From contig MU839091.1 of assembly GCA_030685235.1 (NCBI GenBank), positions 124,001-188,000 on the forward strand: a stretch of DNA of 64,000 bases, in the 5' to 3' direction. How positions within the stretch are numbered: position 1 is the stretch's first letter; each line of letters starts with the position of its first letter. A program made the position numbers and the translations under genes. The notes below the pieces were generated by a model. That model saw only the letters and a list, made by a program, of their open reading frames with translations. It was not told where the DNA came from and did not search any database. This DNA comes from Copromyces sp. CBS 386.78 (Eukaryota; Ascomycota; Sordariomycetes; Sordariales; Sordariaceae). Shown piece after piece: positions 19,754-29,755 of the stretch.

Positions 19754-22468
19754 ATGGAAGCAGCTGCAAATTTCTTGAGGAGGAAGCGGTCGGCCGGGGG
19801 AGAGAAGGGCAGATCGCTTTTCTCAAAAGCACAGCAAACCCCCCCGTCGAGTGCTGGGCCGCAGAGATTGGACTTGGACCTCCCCGATCTTCCCAGGCTC
19901 GACCTCTCCGAGTTGCTTCGTTTTGATGAGGCCCAATCGAAGGCTCCCGGTCAATCTTTGCTATCGCCAGAAGCAACAACAAGAGGAACAACAACAGGAA
20001 TTCCAGCACCGCCCAAGTCCGCGCCGCCAACCACCACAACAACAAGAACGCCGATAGCAGCAGCGCCGACGTCAGCGACGTCAGCTTTGAGCCCATTGGA
20101 CAGAAAGCTGCCTGTTGCACCAATCCAGACTCGTACTGGTATCTCTGGTCCAACAACGGGTCCTCCCTCTGCGCCGCCTCCTCCGCCGCCACAGCAAGTA
20201 AAGCCAAAGCCGCTGCCAGCGCCCAGATCTGCTGTGGAAGCACCCAGCTGGGAAAGGACCGGGTCGCAGCAGCCCGGGGCTGATAGGCAGAAGGCAGCCA
20301 CCATGATCACGACTGCCAACGCGGCCTCCACACCTACTACCCCAACGGCCGCTTCCAACGCTAAACCTTGGAATGCCCCGCTGCCGCCGCTTCCGCCTAT
20401 GTCGATACCCCGACGGCCTGTTCGTGGTGGCATAAGTTCCCCTACTTCGCCTTCGGTTGTGACTTCTCCTCCCACATCGGTTGCGGCTTCCCCAGACTCG
20501 CCCACCCTGAGGCCCATCGCAGCTTCCCGGCCATCCTGTCCACCCCGCTCAGCCCCAGCCCCGGCTTCGGTTCCGGCTCCGGCCTCGGCCCCGGCAAATC
20601 CCAAGTCCGCCGTGTCGCCCAACACTTCGGTTCCCGTGTCACCAGCTGGCTCCCTGTCCAGCATCTTGTGGGCATATTCGGATGGCAGTTCTGGATCGAC
20701 CCCGAGATCCTCGACAAACTCTACCCACAGCTTTCCTGATTCCAAGGAACCCAACCCAAGCACAGCGTCATCGAGACTAGCCGGACAAGTCGCATCTTCG
20801 AACCACCATGAACCAAAGAGGGAGGAAGATAGGTATCGAAAGTTGGCACAATCAGAGCGAGAATTGCCGCCGGAACCGCCCGCCCCTCCAGTGAAAGAGA
20901 AAGACTCGCAGCCTAGCCGTCAAAGGCCACGGACGCCGCCAAAGATTCTCCGACTTCAAACGCAACCTGAACAAGCTTGGACAGGGGCGCCAATCGCGCC
21001 GATCTCGATCAACGGTTCAGACACTTCTCCCCAGCAGGGAGAGCTTTGGAGACGGAGGTCGGTGAAAAGTGAAAAGAACCTGGTGGTTGCGGACCTTAAA
21101 CTTGATTCCAGCAACGGATCCACCGCGGAATCAGCCCAGATTCGATCTCATGCTGCTTCGCGCACCGCTGACGCCCAGCCAACAGTAACACCGCCTTTGT
21201 CGCCAGGGCACGTCGACGCATCCCCACCTGCAGCCAATAACAACACCCGTGCCCCAGTGCATAGGACCACTGCCAATGCTCTTCCTGGGAGAAACTCCCG
21301 TCCTTCAGCCTCTCGCCCACAAGTCATTCCCCAGGTTCAGGATACGATGGGCCAAGCCAAATCCCACTTGAGAAAGAAGAGCCGCGACGACACTCGGAGA
21401 GCGGGTACGCCCGCAGAAAAGGCAGGAGTGTCGCAACCGACATCCGCAACCAGCAATGGGCTGCCTGCCGCCGCCAACACCGCCCCTTCCGTCGCCCACC
21501 ATCCGGCACCCGAATATGGACAGTACGAAGTCAAGCAACCAAATGGAAGTTGGGAGCCAAACGCACCGCCGTTACAACAAGTGCCGTCGACAAATGGACA
21601 GGGGGGAAACAGACCTGCGATTCGGCGGAAAGCAATTGGAAGATATGACTCGCAGATGCGGTCGGTGGACAATTCAAATCTGGCCCCAAGCGATAACAAT
21701 GGTGGTGCCGGGCTCTCCGTGCGCTCGCCTGTTGGACTCCCCGCTTCTCCTGCGGCCAACCGAGGGCGCCCTGTAGAGCGACCCCCGGCCCCCAATGCGG
21801 CCCCGTACCCCGCTCGAACCACATCTAAAACCGGCGATCCAACTCCTCAAATTCAGGTCCAGGACGAATACCACCAATACTCCAATGGCACCATAGACCA
21901 TGGCTCCGTCTCCGAATCCGGATCCGCTGTATCGGTCGAGACCCTCAAGCCGCCGAAGCGCAGATACCTCGACCACGAGATCGCCGTCATCTCGGACGAG
22001 GAGGAGCTCGAGGAGCAGTCCTGGCCCGAGAGGACTGATAACCCGGGCGTGGCCCTCTTCCTGAAGAAGAAGAATTGGTGCGCACCTTTACCAGCCGACG
22101 GAGTGCTGGACGCGCCCCCTCTTACGGACAAGCACTATCGGTGCCTCACAAGCCATAAATTCATGACGCCGAGCCGACAGAAATACAATCGGATCGCTTG
22201 CCGCACTTGTGGCGAGAGACAACATGTGGATTGCTGCATTTGCAGTGCCTGTGCTCTCAACATCTGCCCTCCTTGCGCCAAAAGCTTGAAGGTGTTTGGA
22301 GGAAACTTGAAGCAGCTTCTGCGGCATGTGGAAGAGAGCAGACAGTTTAATGAGGAGGATGAGAACGGCCAAATGACTCCCCTAGGAGACCATTATGCGA
22401 ACCACAACGGGGGCTACTACGGACCCCCGGCCGAGAACGGGGTGCTTTCTGTCGTGGAGACGCACTAA
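19754..22468 (+). CDS. Large Pro/Ser/Thr-rich disordered protein with Cys-rich C-terminal module (unknown function)
   Basis: Uninterrupted ORF of 904 aa; ATG at 19754. I do not recognise the protein. Residues 1 to about 720 are low-complexity, rich in Pro, Ala, Ser and Thr, with polyproline runs that could bind SH3 or EVH1 partners. A short leucine-patterned segment LDLDLPDLPRLDLSELLRFD (about 40-59) may form a helix. The C-terminus is different: an acidic patch VISDEEELEEQSWPER, then a cluster of Cys/His at 797, 801, 816, 819, 824, 827, 828, 830, 833, 838 and 841 with three CxxC pairs, followed by a helical tail KSLKVFGGNLKQLLRHVEES. The cluster resembles a zinc-binding treble-clef or RING/PHD-like fold. 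It is probably a conserved fungal protein; the role is unknown. Confidence 0.85.
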   Translation: MEAAANFLRRKRSAGGEKGRSLFSKAQQTPPSSAGPQRLDLDLPDLPRLDLSELLRFDEAQSKAPGQSLLSPEATTRGTTTGIPAPPKSAPPTTTTTRTPIAAAPTSATSALSPLDRKLPVAPIQTRTGISGPTTGPPSAPPPPPPQQVKPKPLPAPRSAVEAPSWERTGSQQPGADRQKAATMITTANAASTPTTPTAASNAKPWNAPLPPLPPMSIPRRPVRGGISSPTSPSVVTSPPTSVAASPDSPTLRPIAASRPSCPPRSAPAPASVPAPASAPANPKSAVSPNTSVPVSPAGSLSSILWAYSDGSSGSTPRSSTNSTHSFPDSKEPNPSTASSRLAGQVASSNHHEPKREEDRYRKLAQSERELPPEPPAPPVKEKDSQPSRQRPRTPPKILRLQTQPEQAWTGAPIAPISINGSDTSPQQGELWRRRSVKSEKNLVVADLKLDSSNGSTAESAQIRSHAASRTADAQPTVTPPLSPGHVDASPPAANNNTRAPVHRTTANALPGRNSRPSASRPQVIPQVQDTMGQAKSHLRKKSRDDTRRAGTPAEKAGVSQPTSATSNGLPAAANTAPSVAHHPAPEYGQYEVKQPNGSWEPNAPPLQQVPSTNGQGGNRPAIRRKAIGRYDSQMRSVDNSNLAPSDNNGGAGLSVRSPVGLPASPAANRGRPVERPPAPNAAPYPARTTSKTGDPTPQIQVQDEYHQYSNGTIDHGSVSESGSAVSVETLKPPKRRYLDHEIAVISDEEELEEQSWPERTDNPGVALFLKKKNWCAPLPADGVLDAPPLTDKHYRCLTSHKFMTPSRQKYNRIACRTCGERQHVDCCICSACALNICPPCAKSLKVFGGNLKQLLRHVEESRQFNEEDENGQMTPLGDHYANHNGGYYGPPAENGVLSVVETH

Positions 22469-23333
22469 GGGCCGATGTCAAGTGGTAAGGATTGAGAAGA
22501 AGTTTTGGAAGAAGCATTTTTAAGAACTGCATACTGGAAAGAAAAAATAGGCGTTGGCGTTGGACTTACTTGATGCTATTTGTCGCATGGCCGGAGAGTA
22601 ATGAGTTGTAGAAAGTGTTGGTATTTGGTGGTACACATGTTTGATGCGATTTACGAGACAAGATAATGAGGAATCCTTTGTATATCTCGCTGGATGGGAG
22701 AGATAATGGTGATACCCTTTCTGGATCGGGCTGGGCTGTAGTGGTATATGATCACTTAGCTGAAGAATCATAAAGCCGCTGTAATGCGAAGTTGAACAAT
22801 GGTCTCTTATAAACGGCCTTCTGAACATTGATAGACGGCAATCTGTTTGGTGTTGACTTGGTGATATCAACAAATGGGCTAGAACTAGAGCCCTCTATGC
22901 AGATCGGTTTTCGGCAAGTGCCCCTGCCGTAGTGACGTCGGTCCCTATGCACACGGGGAGCCCAGTAACGGCCCGCAGTGATAGGCGCAAGTTTTCAGTG
23001 GGAAGTGGAAGGCATGCTGAAGACCTGTGGCAGCCACGTTGTAACCCAGATGGTCACTGAAACATTGAAAGCAGGGACGGAGACCGGGACGTACCAGAAG
23101 GGAACATGCGGGAGGGACACGCGTAAAATACTGTACGCGTTCCCATGGTAACAAAGGTCTGGACCAACATCAACCTGCATAGGTAGGTACATGCATCCGT
23201 CGAACAATTGGGTTGTTCGCTGTGGCTTCGTCTGTAACGCCATCCCAAATATTCCCTGGACACCCAAGTTTGGTTCTTTGCGACCAAATAATTCAGCAGA
23301 CCAGCGCCCGAAAGGGCACAGCCTCACGAATGA
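22469..23333. other. Intergenic between two tandem large genes
   Basis: Contains the 3' UTR of the 904-aa gene and the promoter of the next. ATAGGTAGGTACAT occurs at about 23178-23191. Nothing else is supported. Confidence 0.5.
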
Positions 23334-25964
23334 ATGACGGTCACTTATAACAACAACACCATCCAATCCCCGCCTCCCAAGAGGAGGAAACTCTCCGTCA
23401 CCATGTCTTCTTCTTCGAAGCCTTCCTTACAGCCAAGTGCACTAGACCGCACTCGATCGCTACGAAAACCAACAAGCACCGCGAGACTGATGAAGGAGAC
23501 ATCGAGTACCGGCGCAAGTGGTACGTCTGCTGGCAGTAGTACCACCACTAGGGGCGCAGGAATAGGAGCACCAAAACAACGGCCTGTCCCGATGATTCAA
23601 GTGCCATCAACAACAAAAGGAGGGTTGCCTGCTCCGGGGACAATCTCTCGGACTGTCCCCACAAGCAGCGTTGGCACAGCTATCAGCGGGGGAGGAATCA
23701 AAAGAATGGCGAGTGTCGCAGCCACCAGAAGCGGCACTGACAACAGCAACATTAAACCACCGGCCTCTGGAGGACTTGATCGACTGGCTAGTACTAGACT
23801 GAAACGAGAGGGCGGGAAAGTTGAAAATGCGGGTGTAGGGGCTGGATCAGGAGTTGGAACTGGGATATCCAGTGGTCCTGGGAACCGAGTTGGATCAGGA
23901 GCAGCAACAACATCAACAATCACCACAAAGTCGACAACATCGTCAGTATCCGGCTTAAGACAACCACTCCGTGCTCGAGCTCCCACGGTATCTGCAAGTA
24001 GTATGACTGCTAAAGCCACTCCTTTGTCACCACCAACGACAACAGCACGATCATTATCAGGACCGTTCGGAATGACTCGTCCAACTACTTCGCCGAGTGG
24101 AGGCTCATTAGCCACCATCTCTAGCCCAAGGGCAACAGCTACATCAGGTTCTGGTACGAGGATAGGTACAGGCATTGGTCTCGGGGGAAGAGGGCATGCG
24201 CGTACTCAGTCAGCAACGATAAGCTCACCAAATTCGAGTACGCCAAAACCAACAACGCCGAAACCGGTACCAAGAAGCACGGCAGCATCAGGACCTTTAG
24301 CCACAGGGTCTTCAAAAAGTACCATTGGTAAAGACGCCGCGATTTCTAGGGCTGGAAGTGGAAGTGAATCACCCAAAAGCGCTTCCAAAGGAGTCCCACC
24401 ACCAAGTACTCCTGGGAAGAGTAAGCCTCAGTCACTTATATCGACCACCGCACTCAGACGGTCTCCCGCCACAGCTACACCAAAGATAGCAACTACAGGA
24501 GGGACGTCCAAAACATCACCTGGAACCGGACTAGGGTCATCGCCAGCTCACAAACGGCAAAACTCGGCGTCTTCGATTTCGACCGCCGGTACCGCCACCA
24601 CTACAGGAACGAAAGCAAGAACAGCGGCGAATACCGGGACGGCAACTAGTACAGCAACAACGCAGAGTCGCCACTTGGCTGCTTCCAGGAGGCCACTTTC
24701 CATGCAAGCACCCAAACCAGTTACTGGAATATATAAAGCGGCACCAACGGCAACATCTTCAACAACACGGCCCACTGCTACAGCAACGACGACCACCGTC
24801 ACCAAACCTGCGTTACGCAAACCGGCCACAGCACTCTCCTCATCAACCACAACAACAACGAAGGCATCAGCCCCCAAGCCCAAATCCCACATACCCGAAC
24901 CCCCTGCCCCGGAGCAGCAACAACACCCCCGCCACGACTTCGACACCTACCAACAACACTATACCCCCACCAAGATCCCACTCGCCCCAAAACCTCTAAC
25001 CTCATCCTTCCTCGCCCCTCCCACGCCCTCCAAACAGCCAGCCAACATGGCCGCTTCCGCCGAGAATTCTCGTCTGCAGACAGAACTGTTGCAACTGCAT
25101 TTGCTTCATCGGGATGCGGAGCGAGTGAGGGGGGAGTGGGAGGGGGATGCTGAGCGGAAACTAAGGGAAAAGTGGGAGAGGGTGAGGAGGGAGCATGAGG
25201 TGGTGGGGGAGCTGGAGGCAAGAGAGGGGGAGGAGGGGGTTATGGAGAGTTTGTTACAGTTGGGGTTGGCTGGGGATGGGCTGGAAGGAAGAGGGATGTT
25301 GGATGAGCAAAAGATTCAAGCGTTGGATGAAGTCATTTTGGGGGCGTGGGCTATGAGCGAGCCTTCCTTTTCTTCATCATATTCGTCTTCGTCTGGGGCG
25401 ACTATGGGAAAGTATACGCGCGTTGTGCTCGGGTTTGAGGTGTGGGCTGAGAGGGCGAGGAGGATATTGGAGGACCGGAGAAGAAGCACAGAAGATAAGG
25501 AGGGTGGGGATGGAGGGTTGAAGCTGGATGAGAACGGGGAAGTGGAAATGATCGGAGGATTGGATGTAGAATGGAAGAATGAGTGTGTTGCACTCGGAAG
25601 GCGGTTGGAGGAGTGGCGGAGGGTGTTGGGAGAAGTGGGCCGAGTGTCGTTGGAGCTCCCAGGTTATGGGTCTTTCCGCGCGTCGAGGTCAATAAGAGGG
25701 GTAAAGGATGTCGAGAAGGAAACAAACGATAGAGAGGAAGAAGAAGAAGATAAGTCGCCGCTAGACAGGATCCTGAGCGGATTTGGAAGTTTGGTGGATA
25801 ACATGCTTGCTGAGTTGGAAGTTATGGAGCAGATTGAACGGGAGGGTGTGGCGGAGGAGAGTGAGTGGGTGCGAAGGATGAATAGGGTTGGTGAGGAGGA
25901 GGATGAGGAGGAGGGAGGAGAGACTGGGGGGAAGAGGGGGGAAGCTATTTGGAGGGCTTTTTGA
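23334..25964 (+). CDS. Basic Ser/Thr-rich disordered protein with C-terminal coiled coil (unknown; augmin HAUS8-like architecture possible)
   Basis: Uninterrupted ORF of 876 aa. ATG at 23334 gives MTVTYNNNTIQSPPPKRRK; an in-frame ATG at 23403 in better context (ACCATGTC) could be used instead. Residues 1 to about 570 are Ser/Thr/Ala/Pro/Gly-rich with scattered Lys/Arg, including a PPPKRRK nuclear-localisation-like motif. From about 574 a charged coiled coil begins (SRLQTELLQLHLLHRDAERV), and another helical segment lies at about 810-840. A basic disordered N-terminus plus coiled coil is the layout of microtubule-binding proteins such as the augmin subunit HAUS8. That is only an architectural guess. 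The sense strand changes from A/C-rich to G-rich at about 25090, matching the domain border. Confidence 0.85.
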   Translation: MTVTYNNNTIQSPPPKRRKLSVTMSSSSKPSLQPSALDRTRSLRKPTSTARLMKETSSTGASGTSAGSSTTTRGAGIGAPKQRPVPMIQVPSTTKGGLPAPGTISRTVPTSSVGTAISGGGIKRMASVAATRSGTDNSNIKPPASGGLDRLASTRLKREGGKVENAGVGAGSGVGTGISSGPGNRVGSGAATTSTITTKSTTSSVSGLRQPLRARAPTVSASSMTAKATPLSPPTTTARSLSGPFGMTRPTTSPSGGSLATISSPRATATSGSGTRIGTGIGLGGRGHARTQSATISSPNSSTPKPTTPKPVPRSTAASGPLATGSSKSTIGKDAAISRAGSGSESPKSASKGVPPPSTPGKSKPQSLISTTALRRSPATATPKIATTGGTSKTSPGTGLGSSPAHKRQNSASSISTAGTATTTGTKARTAANTGTATSTATTQSRHLAASRRPLSMQAPKPVTGIYKAAPTATSSTTRPTATATTTTVTKPALRKPATALSSSTTTTTKASAPKPKSHIPEPPAPEQQQHPRHDFDTYQQHYTPTKIPLAPKPLTSSFLAPPTPSKQPANMAASAENSRLQTELLQLHLLHRDAERVRGEWEGDAERKLREKWERVRREHEVVGELEAREGEEGVMESLLQLGLAGDGLEGRGMLDEQKIQALDEVILGAWAMSEPSFSSSYSSSSGATMGKYTRVVLGFEVWAERARRILEDRRRSTEDKEGGDGGLKLDENGEVEMIGGLDVEWKNECVALGRRLEEWRRVLGEVGRVSLELPGYGSFRASRSIRGVKDVEKETNDREEEEEDKSPLDRILSGFGSLVDNMLAELEVMEQIEREGVAEESEWVRRMNRVGEEEDEEEGGETGGKRGEAIWRAF

Positions 25965-26702
25965 TGATGGGTGATGATTTGATGAGTTACGACTTGTATA
26001 AAAGGAGTATAGGATCATGAGGTTATGGTGAAGAGGCCCTTGGTGAGTTATGGCTGCTTGTAGGTCTTTCGTTTGGGGTGGGAACCTTGGGGAAATAGAA
26101 AGCTCACCGGCTTGTTGAAATGGTTCATAGTTCATGAAAGGCGTTGGGGCATTCCATCCGTTAAGGTCCATCTAGGACTCATCTCAGAACCTTAGTCCAG
26201 CTAATGGGTTCTCTTCCGTTCAGTTTCGTATCAGAGTCATGAATAATGGTTTCGGCCTTTGTCCCCTGATACATTCCATCTGGTGTATCATTCTGTTGTT
26301 TGATGTTTGACCGTTCACCTGTTCCTCTTCCGTGAAGTTCCTTTCCCAGGAAAGCCTAGTATGTCTTTTGCAATACAGCTCTTCTATTTCACATGAAATC
26401 CGCCAAATATGGGATATGCCTTCATCTTCAAGCTGTTCATCCTCCATGCATTACCGAACTCTATCGCCATATGCTCGGCATAGTGGCAGAAAGGGACTCG
26501 TGTCCACATGCGGGCTTTCGGTCTCCATACGGGCACTCACCTGAGTCCTCGTCAGTTTGTCCTCTTCGTTTAACTTGAAACAATCAACTACATGTTTCCA
26601 ACAATCCATCATCTCCTAGAGGGCATTCGGCCAATATTCCGCGATTGGCAAAATTGAGCAGTGATAAGTGCTCCATATCCGCCATCCATTCAACCATCAA
26701 CA

Positions 26703-26798
26703 GCCCGATTAGCTCAGCTGGTTAGAGCGTCGTACTAATATCTTCTCCCGAGATATCAAGTCATGCGAAGGTCAACAGTTCAATCCTGTTATTGGGCA
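26703..26798 (+). tRNA. tRNA-Ile (anticodon AAU) with a 22-nt intron
   Basis: The cloverleaf folds by eye. The acceptor stem GCCCGAT pairs with ATTGGGC (26791-26797), followed by discriminator A. The D arm is GCTC...GAGC; the anticodon stem TCGTA pairs with TGCGA; the loop is CTAATA|A with anticodon AAT at 26737-26739; the variable loop is AGGTC; the T stem AACAG pairs with CTGTT around TTCAATC. The intron 26741-26762 lies after position 37, the standard site for the tRNA splicing endonuclease. A-box and B-box promoter elements are present internally, and short T runs follow from about 26800, suitable for Pol III termination. Confidence 0.94.
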
Positions 26799-28638
26799 TT
26801 TCTTTTACATCTTTTTTTACTCCTTTATATTTTGCCCGGATCTTCCTATTTTCGCTCATCTTTTCCTTTCATCCATCCTTTTTTTGCTGTTTGTGGTGAT
26901 AAATAACCAGCCCTTCGTCCGGTTTGTGTAGACTAGTTCAGAAAATCCATCGGTTCGTTGGTTGCGACCAAACTCAGTTTTCGTGTCATCATTGTTTAGC
27001 GCAACCGGGAAGGCTCGACCTATAAAGTCAAGACCGCAGACGTTTTTACATGAACGAATTGGAAAGAACAGCACAGCGGGCAACTCATCCAGCATTCACC
27101 ATGGGCCTATATTTGCCATGATGGCAGGTCCGTGTCAGAGAGAACCATTCATAAACTTAACTCTCTATCTCATCCGTGTAAATGTGGATGCATTACAGAG
27201 GATGGATGGATGGTCCTGACCCCGAGAGCAATACCCACTTTACTCCGTCCGCCGGCCCCAAAGAGGGCGAACACCGTCCCGATATCGCTCGCTTATCACG
27301 AGGTCCCGTCAGATCCCCGCTCCGTTCCGGTCCGGGAAACCGGGACCAAGCCACGCACCGGCACCGGCACACCTCTCCGATTATCACTCGCCCACGGATT
27401 TCGTGTCATTCCGAAATAAAGCAGAACCATCATTATCACAGTGATCGATCGATCGGTACACACCCATTGTCATCTTCCCTTCCATTTCCCATCACTTGCA
27501 TAATGTGAGCAATGCGAAAAGCGCCATGCATGATTGTTTTGTACCTGCGTTGTGTGTATGTATGTATGCGCATTGACGTTGTCACTACCCTACACACCAG
27601 TAACAAGTTGACGTGTTGAACACATGCTCGTTCGTTCTTCCCGTTCCAACCCGTCCTTTCCGTCGTGAATTGAATCGCCACCGCCGGCTCCATTGCCTCA
27701 GTCACTTGCGCTGTCGCACCTACACGTGTAGCATCTCCGGCCGGCGTTCTTTCCCTATACGCAGATCGTCAACTTGACACGCCCGCCCGCAACGGTTCCG
27801 CTCAGGCACAAACCGTACAAACCATACAAGGAACCAACAAAAAACCATCAAGTTTCTGAAACATGTCAATTGTTGGCAACACGTCATCAATTTTGGCGCC
27901 AACGGCTATCGTGCTAATTACAGCTCCACCGCATTGTGATGTGTAAAAGATGTGGTGGCAACCGTACTCCGTACTGAAACATATCTTGATCCGTAGCATC
28001 TTCTCTTGTTCTCTTGGTCAAGAAATGTTTCAGAACTTCCGAACGCCGAACGAACGGCCGGGTCCAGAGCCTCATCCGTCCCTCTCCCATCCCGCCCCTC
28101 CCCGCTCCGCTCCGCCCCGCCTTGACCCACATGTCCGGTTCCGAAACGAACGTCCGCCGCTCCACTGCCACTGACCACTCCCGGTCGCTCACTGGCGAGC
28201 TGTTTCCGATCCACACCGCGCTTGTCCTTTCCCGTATTAGGGCCAGGTACCTTACCCATAGGATCAATGGCTGCCCGAACCGGACTAGAGAGGGCCTGGG
28301 CGAATCATTGTCGTGAGTGGTGATCAGTAGGGGGAAGGGGGCGTCTGTTTGGTTCCGTTGGGAGTCGGTCAAGCCGCTTGCGCTGTCACCGCCTTTTGCC
28401 CTGCGCGGACCGCACCAGAACCTCCCCGACCCAAGGAACCAAGGAACCTCACATTCGAACTCGCAGCAGGTACCGGTACGGATCAATCCGCGAGCGGCCC
28501 ATGCTGGCTCGTTTCACCTTCGCTCGTACGTTCGCTAGAAGCGTTGGCATCGATGATGTTGTGTTCTTGAGATTGTTCCAGAAACCCGAAAAAGGTTCCT
28601 CCCGTGCCTTTCTCTATCTGACCTTCCCAAGCTCTAAG

Positions 28639-28651
28639 CCCTAAACCCTAG
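28639..28651. promoter_or_regulatory. Telobox-like word CCCTAAACCCTAG
   Basis: Two tandem telomere-like units. In fungi such AACCCTA boxes can bind Tbf1/Teb1-type Myb proteins, but the nearest genes are about 1.1-2.7 kb away and both converge here, so a promoter role is not supported. Confidence 0.3.
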
Positions 28652-29755
28652 TTGATCCATCATCCATCTTCCATCTCCAACTTCATCAATAGTAGTAATG
28701 GTGGTATAGCCCCAGCAAGTAAAATGAAAATGATAAACGATGTGCCCCCACGCCCGCGCAATGTCTGCTTTCATTCATCATTATTTCTTCGTTGTTCTGC
28801 TCATCATTTCCTGTCCTTAAGGGAATTGTGTCAGAGTTGTGTGTCTTTGTGTTCGCTCGCGCGCCGTCCTTTCTCTGCCTTGTCCATATCTTCTCCAAAT
28901 AATTAAGCAACATCCCGAACCAACCCCAGTTTTCTACTAAAAATAATAATCAAAATATGGACTCTGAAAACCATGTACACAACGAACCCTAGGATAACCC
29001 GTAACCGGCACCTAGGTAAACAGTAACCTCCGAAAGGGTGACTGTTCCGTTGTCTCCTTTTGCTTCAGATCCCGGCCGTCGCAATTGCCTGTCTCCCTTG
29101 CCTTATCCCAAGCCAAGAAAACATTGCAAACTCCAAATCTGACGGCGCACTAAAATGGGTATCAAAGGGATATGTGGAAGACCTTTCTTCCAATCAAACA
29201 GAGACGTTGTCAAGCCAACGCCCCTGATATAGCAAACCTGAGCAGTCAAGGTGATGAAGCCAAGAGCTCCAGGCCAGCATGATCTTTCTCCCAACTGAAA
29301 CTTCCGAAGCGGGGCAAATGGTGTATGCAAGATGCCTCTCTCAAGCGAACGTGGTGAAACTACCCAGATCGACGGCGCCCCGTGTGACAAGAGGCAAAAC
29401 CCGGTCGTCTGAATGGCCAAAATATTCTCCTCCAGGGATAACGTGAGAAGCGAAGTTGAGTTGAGTGTGGTCGTTGAGACGCCAAACGTCTCGTAGCAAA
29501 AGATACAGTGCCGATGCAGTCATAAAAGTCGATGTAAATGCTTTGTCGGCGAAAAATAATGGCGCCGCCTGTGGTTGTGTATGAGTGAAGAGACCTAGGA
29601 GATGTGGCCCCAAACTCGAAGCACGGAAACCAGGATTCCGTGCCCAGAGAGGCAAAAATGTCAGAAAACTCTCAGATGACCGCCAACGCCTGGTGGGGAT
29701 GCTCAATGTTATGCCGTGCCCCTGGTTGAACGCCGAGCCATGCATGTGTGTGGTA

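Larger units (their letters stand above)
25965..29755. other. Intergenic, convergent; contains tRNA-Ile
   Basis: Between the 876-aa gene (+) and the Stb3-like gene (-). The only supported gene is the tRNA at 26703-26798. A CCCTAAACCCTAG telobox-like word lies at 28639-28651, and a GTATG-type microsatellite at about 27553-27568. ORFs 27914-28486 (-) and 29341-29808 (-) have no family features; the second overlaps the end of the Stb3-like CDS. Confidence 0.5.

Noticed and set aside
19951..20763. 270-aa minus-strand ORF
   Set aside because: Mirror of the Pro/Ala-rich coding strand of the 904-aa gene; Gly/Val/Ala-rich shadow.
23597..24175. 192-aa minus-strand ORF
   Set aside because: Antisense shadow of the Ser/Thr-rich region of the 876-aa gene.
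27914..28486. 190-aa minus-strand ORF
   Set aside because: No recognisable domain; region has open frames on both strands typical of G+C-rich non-coding DNA.
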